Shown here: in pieces, positions 34,570 through 42,701 of the stretch | How positions within the stretch are numbered: the first letter of the stretch is position 1 | Layout: the number at the start of each line of letters is the position of its first letter | Source: Massilia sp. Root133 | GTDB lineage: Bacteria; Pseudomonadota; Gammaproteobacteria; Burkholderiales; Burkholderiaceae_D | DNA: 64,000 bases | Direction of reading: 5' to 3' | NCBI RefSeq assembly: GCF_001426525.1 | Contig: NZ_LMEW01000006.1 | Span: 62,001 to 126,000, forward strand | Program-made: the position numbers and the translations under genes | The notes under the pieces: generated by a model | What the model was told of the DNA's origin: nothing | What the model saw: only the letters and a program-made list of their open reading frames with translations | Database searches by the model: none

Positions 34570-34583
34570 TGATCGTGTGATCA
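34570..34583. promoter_or_regulatory. TetR operator 1 (importer promoter)
   Basis: TGATCGTGTGATCA has perfect 5-base arms (TGATC-N4-GATCA). It lies immediately downstream of the -10 of the importer promoter and 18 bases before the binding-protein start, where a bound repressor would block initiation. Confidence 0.7.
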
Positions 34584-34612
34584 ATAATCGGATCTTAGTC
34601 TTGGCGTGTCAA
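34584..34612 (-). promoter_or_regulatory. Promoter of the ABC importer operon
   Basis: Read leftwards, TTGACA (34612-34607) is followed after 17 bases by GATTAT (34589-34584). The -35 is perfect and the -10 is 4/6. It directs transcription into the binding-protein gene. Confidence 0.6.
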
Positions 34613-34634
34613 CAGAATTCGCTAAAAAATTGGC

Positions 34635-34663
34635 TTGCTAATGATCGATTGATCACCTATATT
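34635..34663 (+). promoter_or_regulatory. Promoter of the VOC/monooxygenase operon
   Basis: TTGCTA and TATATT are 17 bases apart (4/6 and 5/6 matches). The TetR operator at 34642-34655 lies wholly within the spacer, a classic repressible layout. Confidence 0.55.
34642..34655. promoter_or_regulatory. TetR operator 2 (VOC/monooxygenase promoter)
   Basis: TGATCGATTGATCA has perfect TGATC/GATCA arms around GATT. It is 36 bases upstream of the VOC start codon and inside the predicted promoter spacer. Confidence 0.7.
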
Positions 34664-34691
34664 TCGATCATTCGACACGAAGGAGGAGACG

Positions 34692-35141
34692 ATGGGCATA
34701 CGTAAACTGGGTCATTATTCGATCCGCACCGGCGACCTGGAAGCGTCGCGCCGCTTCTACACGGAAGTGCTCGGCATGAAGGAGGGTTTCCGTCCTCCCT
34801 TCAGGTTTCCTGGCATCTGGCTGTACCTGGGCGGCGACGAGGGCGACTTTGGCGTCGTCCACATCATCGGCATCGACCGCGACGATCCGCAGGCACTGAA
34901 GGACTACCTGGGCGACAAGGAGGAGGCGGCATTGACCGGCAGCGGCGCCGTCGACCATGTCGCCTTCCTCGCGACGGACCTGGCGGGCATGCGCGCGCGG
35001 CTCGCCGCGCGTGGCGCGCCGTTCACGGAGCGCACCGTGCCGTCGCTCGGGCTGTACCAGCTGTTCGTCGCGGACCCCAGCGGCGTGACGGTGGAACTGA
35101 ATTATCCGCACGACGAAGCGCGCGCACTCGGGCTGGCCTGA
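34692..35141 (+). CDS. VOC-family protein, dioxygenase/isomerase-like
   Basis: This 149-residue vicinal-oxygen-chelate protein starts RKLGHYSIRTGDLEASRRFY and ends LFVADPSGVTVELNYP, with metal-ligand candidates His in GHYSI, His in AVDHVAFLAT and Glu in VELNY. It resembles glyoxalase-like and extradiol-dioxygenase-related proteins, so it might open or isomerise the ring product of the adjacent monooxygenase. GGAGGAG precedes the ATG. It is the first gene of a unit with the monooxygenase, under a TetR operator. Confidence 0.85.
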   Translation: MGIRKLGHYSIRTGDLEASRRFYTEVLGMKEGFRPPFRFPGIWLYLGGDEGDFGVVHIIGIDRDDPQALKDYLGDKEEAALTGSGAVDHVAFLATDLAGMRARLAARGAPFTERTVPSLGLYQLFVADPSGVTVELNYPHDEARALGLA

Positions 35142-35178
35142 CGCCCGCCCATCCGATACAACGACAAAGGAGATGATC

Positions 35179-36411
35179 ATGACGAAGGGAACCGTGGCCG
35201 TTATCGGCGGCTCGCTGGGCGGGCTGTTCGCGGCCAACCTGCTGCTGCGCGCGGGCTGGGAGGTCAATGTGTATGAACGGGTGAGCGAGGAGCTGGCGGA
35301 ACGCGGCGCCGGCGTCGTCACCCATCCGGAACTGTTCGACGTCCTCGCGGCGCTCGGCATCGACGACGCGGACATCGGCGTCGAAGTCGCGTCGCGCCTG
35401 ACGCTGGATCGGGACGGCGGGGTGGTCGGCGAGCACGCGCATCCCCAGGTCCTCACGGCGTGGGGGCGGCTGTATGCGCTGCTGCGCGCGGCCCTGCCGG
35501 ACGCCTGCTGCCACAGCGGCAAGCACCTCGTCGGCGTCGACCAGGACGAGCACGGCGTGACGGCCAGCTTCGCCGACGGGACGCGCGCGACGGCCGACCT
35601 GCTGGTCGCGGCCGACGGCATCCGCTCGTCCGTGCGCCAGCTGCTGGCGCCGGACGTCCAGCCGAGGTACGCCGGCTACGTGGCGTGGCGCGGCCTCGTC
35701 GACGAGAGCGCCCTCAGCGCGGAAACGCACGCGCGCCTGTTCGGCCACTTCGGCTTCTGCCTGCCGCCGCGCGAACAGATGCTGGGCTATCCCGTGGCCG
35801 GCGCGGGCAACGCGATGGAGCCGGGACGGCGGCGCTACAACTTCGTGTGGTACCGCCCCGCCGACGAGGCCGAGGTGCTGCGCCTGTCGACGGACGACGC
35901 GGGCCGCGTGTACGAAAAGGGGATTCCGCCGCCGCTGATCGCCGGGTCGGTGCTGCGCGAGATCCGTGCCGTCGCCGGACAGTCGCTGGCGCCGCAATTC
36001 GCGGAAGTCGTCGCCCGCACCGCCCAGCCGTTCTTCCAGCCGATCTACGACCTCGAATCGCCGCGGCTCGCGTTCGGGCGGGTGGCGCTGCTGGGCGACG
36101 CCGCGTTCGTCGCGCGGCCCCATTGCGGCATGGGCGTGACCAAGGCGGCGGGCGACGCGCAGGCGCTGGCGGACTGGCTGGCGCGGCTGCCGGTCGGGCC
36201 CGCGCTGGAAGCCTATTCGCGCGAGCGCGTGGCGTACGGCATGCGCATCGTCGCCCACGCGCGCCATCTCGGCGCCTACATGCAGGCGCAGCTGGCCACC
36301 GAGCACGAGATGCGGATGGCCGAGCGCTACCGCACTCCGGACGCCGTCATGCGCGAGACGGCGGTACCGCCCCGTTTCGACGAGGCAGGCGCGCATGCGG
36401 CTGCCGGCTAA
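35179..36411 (+). CDS. FAD-dependent aromatic monooxygenase, paralogue of the gene at 24909
   Basis: This 410-residue flavin monooxygenase has VAVIGGSLGGLFAANLLLRA, LLVAADGIRSSVR and VALLGDAAFVARPHCGMG, matching class A hydroxylases near 2,6-dihydroxypyridine hydroxylase. YVAWRGLVDE and FNFVWYRP-like stretches are shared with the paralogue at 24909-26081. AAAGGAG ends right before an ATG at 35173, so the ATG at 35179 is the likelier start. It is co-transcribed with the VOC gene and followed by the tetR gene. The aromatic substrate is unknown. Confidence 0.88.
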   Translation: MTKGTVAVIGGSLGGLFAANLLLRAGWEVNVYERVSEELAERGAGVVTHPELFDVLAALGIDDADIGVEVASRLTLDRDGGVVGEHAHPQVLTAWGRLYALLRAALPDACCHSGKHLVGVDQDEHGVTASFADGTRATADLLVAADGIRSSVRQLLAPDVQPRYAGYVAWRGLVDESALSAETHARLFGHFGFCLPPREQMLGYPVAGAGNAMEPGRRRYNFVWYRPADEAEVLRLSTDDAGRVYEKGIPPPLIAGSVLREIRAVAGQSLAPQFAEVVARTAQPFFQPIYDLESPRLAFGRVALLGDAAFVARPHCGMGVTKAAGDAQALADWLARLPVGPALEAYSRERVAYGMRIVAHARHLGAYMQAQLATEHEMRMAERYRTPDAVMRETAVPPRFDEAGAHAAAG

Positions 36412-36412
36412 G

Positions 36413-36426
36413 TTGTCAAACGATAA
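36413..36426. promoter_or_regulatory. TetR operator 3 (autoregulatory)
   Basis: TTGTCAAACGATAA is a degenerate copy of TGATC-N4-GATCA. It overlaps the -35 of the tetR promoter, which is the usual position for self-repression. It is the weakest of the five sites. Confidence 0.5.
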
Positions 36427-36441
36427 CCGAGCCCCTATACT
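36413..36441 (+). promoter_or_regulatory. Promoter of the tetR gene
   Basis: TTGTCA (36413-36418) and TATACT (36436-36441) are separated by exactly 17 bases; each matches the sigma-70 consensus at 5 of 6 positions. It lies 24 bases before the tetR start. Confidence 0.7.
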
Positions 36442-36465
36442 CGATCCACACGGAAAAGGGCCAGT

Positions 36466-37158
36466 ATGAGTTCGAGTATCGAGAAGAAGACGCGCGCGAA
36501 ACAGGCGGCCGGCGCGGCGGCCGCCCCGGAAGGCACGCGCCGCCTCGCGCGCGAGGACCGCGAGCAGCTGATCGTGCAGAAGGCGATCAAGTACTTCGCC
36601 ACGTACGGCTTCGGGGCCAGCACGCGCGACCTGGCGAAGGAAATCGGGGTCTCGCAACCGCTGCTGTACCGCTACTTCCCGAACAAGGAGGCGCTGGCCG
36701 ACCGCGTGTTCCAGGAGGTGTACCTGTCGCGCTGGAATCCGGACTGGGAAGACATCCTCAGGGACCGCGCGCGGCCGCTGGCGGACCGCCTGCTCGAGTT
36801 CTACCAGCAGTACGGCCGCGTGATCCTGAAGAGCGACTGGATCCGCATCTTCATCTTTGCCGGCCTCACGCGCGAAGGCATCAACAACCGCTACCTGGCG
36901 CGCCTGCGCGAGCGGATCTTCGACGTGATCCTCGCCGAACTGCGGCGCCAGTACAAGATCGCCGATCCGACGCCGCAGCAGTACGAGGACGAGATCGAAT
37001 TCATCTGGGGCCTGCACGCGGCGATCTTCTATGTCGGCGTGCGCAAATGGGTCTACGGGTTGCAGGTGCCGAAGGACCTCGACCGCCTGATCGACCAGCA
37101 CGTCCATGCGTTCCTCGACAGCGCGCCCGCCGTGCTGAAACGCATCCGCAAGGCCTAG
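36466..37158 (+). CDS. TetR-family regulator of the importer/monooxygenase module
   Basis: This 230-residue protein has a charged, Ala-rich N-terminal tail of about 28 residues, then the TetR helix-turn-helix (IKYFATYGFGASTRDLAKEI, SQPLLYRYFPNKEALADRVF). A helical ligand domain follows with LLEFYQQYGRVILKS and IEFIWGLHAAIFYVGVRKWV. Operators of one pattern lie before this gene and before four flanking transcription units, so it most likely represses the whole module until an aromatic ligand binds. Confidence 0.9.
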   Translation: MSSSIEKKTRAKQAAGAAAAPEGTRRLAREDREQLIVQKAIKYFATYGFGASTRDLAKEIGVSQPLLYRYFPNKEALADRVFQEVYLSRWNPDWEDILRDRARPLADRLLEFYQQYGRVILKSDWIRIFIFAGLTREGINNRYLARLRERIFDVILAELRRQYKIADPTPQQYEDEIEFIWGLHAAIFYVGVRKWVYGLQVPKDLDRLIDQHVHAFLDSAPAVLKRIRKA

Positions 37159-37195
37159 GCGGCATGCGCGGGCGGCCGCCCGCGCATTCGATCCG

Positions 37196-38287
37196 TTATG
37201 CGAGTCCCAGCAGGCGGCGCGCGTTGCCGCCCAGGATCGCGGCCTTGTCCGTGTCCGTCAGGCCCGGCGTGGCCAGCACGTGGTCGACGGGCTTGTCGGA
37301 CCATGGAAACGGATGGTCGGACCCGAGCACGACCTGCGACGCGCCGACCTGGCGCACGAGATTGCCCAGCGCTTCCGGCGTGAACACGAGGCTGTCGAAA
37401 TACAGCTGGTTCACGTACTCGCCCGGCTTCTTCTTGAGCGCCGGCCCGTGCGAACACGCGCCGGGGTTGACGAAGCAGCCGTGGTCCATGCGCGCGGCCG
37501 ACGCTGCGACGTAGCCGCCGCCATGCGCGGCGCAGATCTTCAGCGCGGGAAACTTGTCGAGCACCCCTTCGAAGATCATGTGCTGCAGGGCGATCGTCGT
37601 CTCCAGCGGATACCCGATCACGTTCGCCATCCACCCGTTGCCTTCGAAGCGCTTGGCCAGTTCCGGCACACCCGTCGGGTGGACGAAGAGGGCGGCGCCC
37701 AGTTCTTCCGCCTTCGCCCACACGGGATGGAAGCGCGGGTCGGCGAAGTCGGCGCCGGCCACGCTGCCGCCGATCGCGGCACCGCGCAACCCGAGCTTGC
37801 GCACGGCGTATTCCAGTTCGCGTACGGCCAGGTCGGGATGCTGGAGCGACAGCGACGCGAACGCGGCGAAGCGGTCGGGCCGGGCCGCGCACAGTTCCGC
37901 CAGCTTTTCGTTCTGCAGGCGGACGATCCGCGCCGACGTGTTGCGTTCCTGCGTGTACCAGAACGGGTTAATGCTCAACACCTCCATGTCGACGCCCTGC
38001 GCATCCATCGCCGCGATCCGTTCGTCGACCACGATCACGCATTCGCGGCCGCCCTTCATGGTCTGCGGATACAGCGCGTACACGTCCATGCCCATCAGCG
38101 CGAGCGCGGCCGGGATCACGCAGTGCGCGTGCACGTCGATCGTGCGGGGCGCGCCCACTGGGCGTCCGGGCGCGCGTTGCGCCGGCGCCACGGCCGCGCG
38201 CGCGGCGCCCAGCACGCCGCAGCCGGTGAGCAGGATGCCGCCGATCGTGCCCGCGCCTTGTCCGAGAAACTGTCTTCTATTCGTCAT
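37196..38287 (-). CDS. Exported amidohydrolase (ACMSD/resorcylate-decarboxylase-like)
   Basis: This 363-residue amidohydrolase-2 protein has metal motifs IDVHAHCVIP (HxH), FVHPTGVPE, CAAHGGGYVA and VVLGSDHPFPW. Relatives are mostly cytosolic decarboxylases or hydrolases of aromatic or diketo acids. Unusually, the N-terminus NRRQFLGQ fits a twin-arginine signal and is followed by LLTGC, a possible lipobox. The start at 38287 places that signal first. A TetR operator lies 15 bases upstream, so it belongs to the module regulon. It probably converts the substrate in the periplasm or at the membrane; the reaction is unknown. Confidence 0.87.
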   Translation of the reverse strand: MTNRRQFLGQGAGTIGGILLTGCGVLGAARAAVAPAQRAPGRPVGAPRTIDVHAHCVIPAALALMGMDVYALYPQTMKGGRECVIVVDERIAAMDAQGVDMEVLSINPFWYTQERNTSARIVRLQNEKLAELCAARPDRFAAFASLSLQHPDLAVRELEYAVRKLGLRGAAIGGSVAGADFADPRFHPVWAKAEELGAALFVHPTGVPELAKRFEGNGWMANVIGYPLETTIALQHMIFEGVLDKFPALKICAAHGGGYVAASAARMDHGCFVNPGACSHGPALKKKPGEYVNQLYFDSLVFTPEALGNLVRQVGASQVVLGSDHPFPWSDKPVDHVLATPGLTDTDKAAILGGNARRLLGLA

Positions 38288-38302
38288 TGCTGTCTCCGTT
38301 GG

Positions 38303-38316
38303 TGATAGATCGATCA
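38303..38316. promoter_or_regulatory. TetR operator 4 (amidohydrolase gene)
   Basis: TGATAGATCGATCA matches TGATC-N4-GATCA with one mismatch in the arms. It is 15 bases upstream of the amidohydrolase start codon, on its leader. Confidence 0.6.
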
Positions 38317-38410
38317 TCAATTGTTCTGTGATTTTCCCCTCGGTTTCGCATTCCTGCAACGCTTAAGACGTTTTTTCGCGCCCGATGCGCCGCAGGTATA
38401 CAAAACTAAG

Positions 38411-38424
38411 TGATCGAACGATAA
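38411..38424. promoter_or_regulatory. TetR operator 5 (porin gene)
   Basis: TGATCGAACGATAA keeps a perfect left arm and four of five right-arm bases. It lies 31 bases before the porin start and just downstream of a TATACA (38397) that could be a -10. The flanking AAGTGATCG is identical to the flank of operator 1. Confidence 0.6.
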
Positions 38425-38455
38425 TCTAAATACACATCAATGACAAGGAGACGGT

Positions 38456-39472
38456 ATGAAACGGATTGGCAAGGCGGCGGTTCTGGCGGTGACGGCCGTG
38501 CTCGCGCGCGGCGCGTGTGCGCAGTCGGCGGTGCAGGTGTACGGGGTGCTCGACGTGTGGGCCGGGCGCTCGGAAACGAGCGCCGGCGGGCCTGCGACCA
38601 CGATGGTCGGCAACGGCGGCATGCAGACGTCGTTCTGGGGCCTGGGCGGCAGCGAGGACCTGGGTGGGATGAAGGCGATCTACGCCATCGAAGGCTACCT
38701 GCAGGTCGACACCGGCGCGGCCGGGCGCACGCCCACGGACGCGATGTTTGCGCGCAACGCCTTCGTGGGCCTGCAGGGCGCCGCGGGCGAGATCCGGCTC
38801 GGGCGCATCCTGAACCCGCTGTTCGTCGCGACGGCGCAGGCGAATCCGTTCGGCGGATCGATCCGCCTGGCACCGCTGCTGGCCCAGATCTGGTCCGTGC
38901 CGATGGGACGCGCCGTGGCGGGCGACACGAGCTGGGACAACGTCGTGGCGTACACCACGCCATCCATGGGCCGCGTGAAGGCGACCGTGATGGCCGGCCT
39001 CGGCGAAACGCGGGCCGGCACGGCGACGAACAACCTGAACGCCACGCTGACGTACGGCGCCGGTCCGGTGGCGGCCACCGTCAGCGTGCAGCGCGTGCGG
39101 GTCGGACCCGGCCTCGCGCAGATCGGCCGCTCGGAACAGAAGACGTATTTCGCCGGCGGCAGCTACGACCTGGGCGGCATGAAGTTGTACGCGTCCTGGG
39201 ACAAGGCGGACGGCAGCGCGCCCGACCTGGCGGCGAAGACGTGGCAGGCGGGTGCGGCGCTGCCCGCGGGCCGCGGCAACGTCCTCGCATCGTGGGCGCG
39301 CACGACGACCCGTTCGCCGGGGTCGCCCGCGGCCCGGCGCGACACGGGCGCGGCGGGCTACGACTGGCTCCTGTCGCGGCGCACCGACCTGTACGCGGTG
39401 GCGCAGACCGACAGGCTCGCCGGAGCCGGCCGGGCACGAACGTATGCATTCGGCGTGCGCCACCGGTTCTGA
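38456..39472 (+). CDS. Outer-membrane porin, Burkholderiales general-porin type
   Basis: This 338-residue protein has a signal peptide ending RGACAQ and a mature start SAVQVYGVLDVWAG. It carries the conserved FVGLQGAAGEIRLGRILNPL loop-strand found in Gram-negative porins of Burkholderiales, and ends in a strand with terminal Phe (YAFGVRHRF), the Omp assembly signal. It would form a 16-strand trimeric channel. AAGGAG precedes the ATG. Its operator is of the same type as those of the ABC importer, so it is likely the outer-membrane entry for that substrate. Confidence 0.9.
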   Translation: MKRIGKAAVLAVTAVLARGACAQSAVQVYGVLDVWAGRSETSAGGPATTMVGNGGMQTSFWGLGGSEDLGGMKAIYAIEGYLQVDTGAAGRTPTDAMFARNAFVGLQGAAGEIRLGRILNPLFVATAQANPFGGSIRLAPLLAQIWSVPMGRAVAGDTSWDNVVAYTTPSMGRVKATVMAGLGETRAGTATNNLNATLTYGAGPVAATVSVQRVRVGPGLAQIGRSEQKTYFAGGSYDLGGMKLYASWDKADGSAPDLAAKTWQAGAALPAGRGNVLASWARTTTRSPGSPAARRDTGAAGYDWLLSRRTDLYAVAQTDRLAGAGRARTYAFGVRHRF

Positions 39473-39509
39473 GCGGCGCCCGCGCCGTCTTGCCTATTCA
39501 GAACGATTT

Positions 39510-39523
39510 AGGTAACGTGGCAG
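39510..39523. promoter_or_regulatory. Weak LacI-type operator before the first lacI gene
   Basis: AGGTAACGTGGCAG keeps the left half (GGTAACG) of the TGGTAACGTTACCA pattern but a poor right half. It lies about 36 bases upstream of the regulator start, so it may serve autoregulation. Confidence 0.35.
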
Positions 39524-39559
39524 GCGTGCGACCTTGGCGGCGCGGAAAATGGGATCGGA

Positions 39560-40576
39560 ATGCAGAAGACAAGTACGTTGACGGAAGTGGCCGAGGAGGC
39601 GGGTGTATCGCTGATCACGGCGTCGCGCGCGCTGCGCGGCGTGGGGCGGGTGGCGAAGGAGACGCGCGAACGCGTGCTCGCGGCGGCCGCGAAGCTGGAC
39701 TATACGCCGGACATGCTCGCGCAGAAGATGCGGGGCGGGAACTCGGGCCTCGTCGGCGTGTTCGTCAACGGCTTCCGCTCGCTCGTGATGCACGAGCTGC
39801 TCAGCGCCATCAACGACGAGGCGCGCCGGCTCGGCTTCGACCTCATCGTCTTCAACGCCGACCATTTCGACGATGCGCGCCGCGCCGGCACGGCCGAGAT
39901 GCTGCGCAAGCTGTGCGACGGCCTGCTCCTGCTGCTGCCGGACGCGAACGACGGCCTGCTGGACAAGCTGGAACGCGCGCACGCCCCGTGCGTGCTGGTG
40001 AGCTTCGCGGCGCGCCCGATCGACCTGCCCGTCGTCCTCGGCTCCAACCGCATGGCGGCGAAGAGCGCCGTCGAGCACCTGCTCGGGCTGGGCCACCGCC
40101 GCATCGCCTTCATCGCCGGTACGTCGTTCACGGGCCAGAGCGAGGAACGCCAGCGCGGCTACGAGGATGCGCTGCGCGCGGCCGGCATCGCGCTCGAGCC
40201 GGCTTATCTGCGCCAGGGCGATTTCAACGATGCCAGCGGATTTACGGAGACCCAGGCCCTTCTTGAACTGCCGGCACCGCCCACCGCGATCTTCGCCGCC
40301 AACGACGCGATGGCGTTCGGCGCCATGGACGCCATTTCCGACGCCGGGCTGAAGGTGCCGGACGATCTCTCCGTCGTCGGCTTCGACGACGTGATCCGCG
40401 CGGCTGTCGTCTTCCCCAAGCTCACCACCGTGCGCCAGCCGCTGAACGAGATCGCCGTGCGCGCCGTCGCGGAACTGGTCGACGCCATGCGCAACGGCCG
40501 GGCCGAGGGCTTCCGCATCGAGCTGCCGGCCCGCCTCGTCATCCGCGATTCCACGGGGCCTGCACCGAAGGGCTGA
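39560..40576 (+). CDS. LacI-family regulator 1 of the polysaccharide locus
   Basis: This 338-residue repressor has a LacI helix-turn-helix at residues 7-30 (LTEVAEEAGVSLITASRALR), the hinge LAQKMRGG and a ribose-binding-like domain containing HRRIAFIAGT, PTAIFAANDAMAFGAMDAI and LSVVGFDDV. It is a paralogue of the LacI protein at 45336-46415; both share the recognition segment ITASRA and the C-terminal RDSTGPAP. It probably binds TGGTAACGTTACCA-type operators in front of the lyase and receptor genes and responds to an oligosaccharide or sugar acid. Confidence 0.92.
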   Translation: MQKTSTLTEVAEEAGVSLITASRALRGVGRVAKETRERVLAAAAKLDYTPDMLAQKMRGGNSGLVGVFVNGFRSLVMHELLSAINDEARRLGFDLIVFNADHFDDARRAGTAEMLRKLCDGLLLLLPDANDGLLDKLERAHAPCVLVSFAARPIDLPVVLGSNRMAAKSAVEHLLGLGHRRIAFIAGTSFTGQSEERQRGYEDALRAAGIALEPAYLRQGDFNDASGFTETQALLELPAPPTAIFAANDAMAFGAMDAISDAGLKVPDDLSVVGFDDVIRAAVVFPKLTTVRQPLNEIAVRAVAELVDAMRNGRAEGFRIELPARLVIRDSTGPAPKG

Positions 40577-40585
40577 CGGCCCCGA

Positions 40586-40599
40586 TGGCATCGTTACCA
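40586..40599. promoter_or_regulatory. LacI operator between lacI and the lyase gene, site 1
   Basis: TGGCATCGTTACCA differs at two positions from the palindrome TGGTAACGTTACCA. It starts 10 bases after the lacI stop. Its centre is 80 bases from the next site, allowing cooperative binding. Confidence 0.55.
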
Positions 40600-40665
40600 C
40601 CCCACCGCGCTCTCTGAATCGACCACCAGGTTGAGCGAAACCCTATTGTCTTTTGCGAACGTGAG

Positions 40666-40679
40666 TGGTAACGTTGTCA
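40666..40679. promoter_or_regulatory. LacI operator before the lyase gene, site 2
   Basis: TGGTAACGTTGTCA has a perfect left half and central CG. It lies 20 bases before the heparinase-type lyase start, over the probable -10/start region downstream of a TTGTCT. Confidence 0.7.
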
Positions 40680-40699
40680 CAACTCATCAGGGAGACGAC

Positions 40700-42685
40700 A
40701 TGAACCGAAGGAATGCGCTGACCCGCGGACTGGGTGCGCTGGCGCTGCTGGGCACGCCCGGCCTGCGCGCGGCGGCCGGACCGGCGGGAGAGCAGGGCGG
40801 CGCGGCCCCGGCGCCGCGCGTGCCCAAGCGCTACCTGCGTGCCGTCGTCGACGAGGCCTTGCTGCGCCGCCGCCTGTTGCCGCCCGGGGCGTGGCATCCG
40901 TATCCGCGGGCGGGCGACCGCGCCGCGTGGGCGCAGGTGCCGGCCGACGTGGCCGCGGCGCTGATCGCCCGCGCCGACGCCTGGCTGGGCACCGAGTGGC
41001 CGCAACTGCCGGCCAGCCTGTTCCTGGAATTCGCGGAAACCGGCAACCGCACGCATTACGAACAACGCTATTTCGAGCGCCGCAGCCGCCTGGCGGGCTT
41101 CGTGCTGGCCGAATGCGTGCAGGGGCAGGGCCGCTACCTGCACGCGATCGCGGACGGCGTCTGGCACGTGTGCGAGGAAACCTTCTGGGGCCTGCCGGCC
41201 CACAGCGGCATGTTCGAGCGCGGCGTCGGCCTGCCCGATGCGGACGAACCCGTGATCGACCTGTTCGCGGCGGAGACGGGCGTCACGCTGGCCTATGTCC
41301 ATGAACTCGTGGGCGAGCAGTTGCGCGCGGTGTCGCCGCTGCTCCCCTTGCGCATCGCGGCGGAAGTGAAGCGCCGCATCCTCGATCCGGGTTTTACGCG
41401 CGACGACTTCAAGTGGATGGGCCTGAAGGACAAGAAGGAACCGCTGAACAACTGGACGTCGTGGATCGCGTCCAGCTGGCTGGAGGCGAACCTGTTGCTG
41501 GAGCCGGATCCGGCGCGCCGCATCGCGGCCACGTTGAAGATCTGCCGCTGCCTGGACGGCTTCCTGGAAGACTATTCGGACGACGGCGCATGCGAAGAGG
41601 GCCCCGGTTACTGGACGCTGTCCGCCGGTCCCTACCTCGACAGCCTGATGGCGCTGGACTCCGCGACCGGCGCGGCGGTGAATCTCACGGCCGACCCGTT
41701 CGTGCGCCGCATGGGCCATTACGTGCTGGACGTGCACGTGGCGGGCGACTGGTACGTGAACTATGGCGATGCGCACGCGAAGGTGCATCATTCGCCGCCG
41801 CTGCTGTACCGCTTCGGCCGCGCCACGGGGGACGCCGACCTGGCCGCGTTCGGTGCGTTCCGTGCGCCCGCGCGCGGCATCGCGTTGTCCGACCAGGGCC
41901 GGCTCGCGCGCGACGTGGCCGACGTGCTGGAGGTCGCGCGCATGCGTTCGACCCAAGGCCGCGACGCCCTGCAGCGCGCGTCCTGGTATCCCGCCCTCGG
42001 CCTGATGACGGCGCGCGCGCAGGGCGGCTCGGCGCAGGGATTCTTCCTGGCCGCGCAGGCGGCGTCGAACGCGCGCAGCCACGGCCACCACGATTCCGGC
42101 AGCTTCATCGTGTTCCACGACGGCCAGCCGGTGTTCGTGGACCCCGGCGTCGAAGCCTATACGGCGAAGACGTTCAGCAAGGACCGGTACACCATCTGGA
42201 CCATGCAGTCGGGCTGGCACAACCTGCCGCTCGTGGGCGGCCGGATGCAGGTCGGGCGGGATGCGCGCGACCGCGCGAGCCGGGTGCGCGTCGACGATAT
42301 GGGCATGACGATGGACCTGGCAACCGCGTACGGCCCCGAGGCGGGCATCAGGACGTGGGAACGGCGCGTCGCGCTCGACCGCGCCGCCGGCACGGTGAAC
42401 CTGCGCGAGACGTTCGCGCTGGCCCGTCCCGCGCCCGTGGCCCTCGTCTTCGTCACGCCGCGCAAGCCCGATGCGGCGCAGGCTGGCGTCGTGGCGCTGC
42501 CCGTGGCAGGGGGGCGGACGGTGCACCTGAAGTTCGATCCGCGCGCGCTGCGTGCCGACGTCGAACGCCTGGCGCTGGACGACGCGGGCCTGAAGCATGA
42601 ATGGGGCGACGCGCTGTACCGCATCCGGCTGGCGTCCGCGCAGCCGCTCGGCAGCGGCGACTTGAACGTAGCGATAGCGACTTGA
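40700..42685 (+). CDS. Heparinase II/III-family polysaccharide lyase
   Basis: This 661-residue exported protein has an N-terminal alpha/alpha toroid region and a C-terminal heparinase II/III beta-sandwich starting at the characteristic SHGHHDSGSFIVFHDG, followed by PVFVDPGVEAYTAK. A twin-arginine-like leader (MNRRNALTRGLGAL) begins at the ATG at 40700 with GGGAGA upstream. Lyases of this fold cleave uronic-acid glycans (alginate, heparin, ulvan, Rha-GlcA caps) by beta-elimination, leaving an unsaturated uronate. The next gene, a GH105, removes exactly that product. The glycan itself cannot be named from sequence. Confidence 0.87.
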   Translation: MNRRNALTRGLGALALLGTPGLRAAAGPAGEQGGAAPAPRVPKRYLRAVVDEALLRRRLLPPGAWHPYPRAGDRAAWAQVPADVAAALIARADAWLGTEWPQLPASLFLEFAETGNRTHYEQRYFERRSRLAGFVLAECVQGQGRYLHAIADGVWHVCEETFWGLPAHSGMFERGVGLPDADEPVIDLFAAETGVTLAYVHELVGEQLRAVSPLLPLRIAAEVKRRILDPGFTRDDFKWMGLKDKKEPLNNWTSWIASSWLEANLLLEPDPARRIAATLKICRCLDGFLEDYSDDGACEEGPGYWTLSAGPYLDSLMALDSATGAAVNLTADPFVRRMGHYVLDVHVAGDWYVNYGDAHAKVHHSPPLLYRFGRATGDADLAAFGAFRAPARGIALSDQGRLARDVADVLEVARMRSTQGRDALQRASWYPALGLMTARAQGGSAQGFFLAAQAASNARSHGHHDSGSFIVFHDGQPVFVDPGVEAYTAKTFSKDRYTIWTMQSGWHNLPLVGGRMQVGRDARDRASRVRVDDMGMTMDLATAYGPEAGIRTWERRVALDRAAGTVNLRETFALARPAPVALVFVTPRKPDAAQAGVVALPVAGGRTVHLKFDPRALRADVERLALDDAGLKHEWGDALYRIRLASAQPLGSGDLNVAIAT

Positions 42686-42701
42686 CACCTGAAGGATTCA
42701 C

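Noticed and set aside
36426..37514. Long Arg/Ala/Gly-rich open frames on both strands throughout, for example inside the TetR and lyase genes
   Set aside because: Low-complexity composition from high GC; each coincides with a well-supported gene in another frame.
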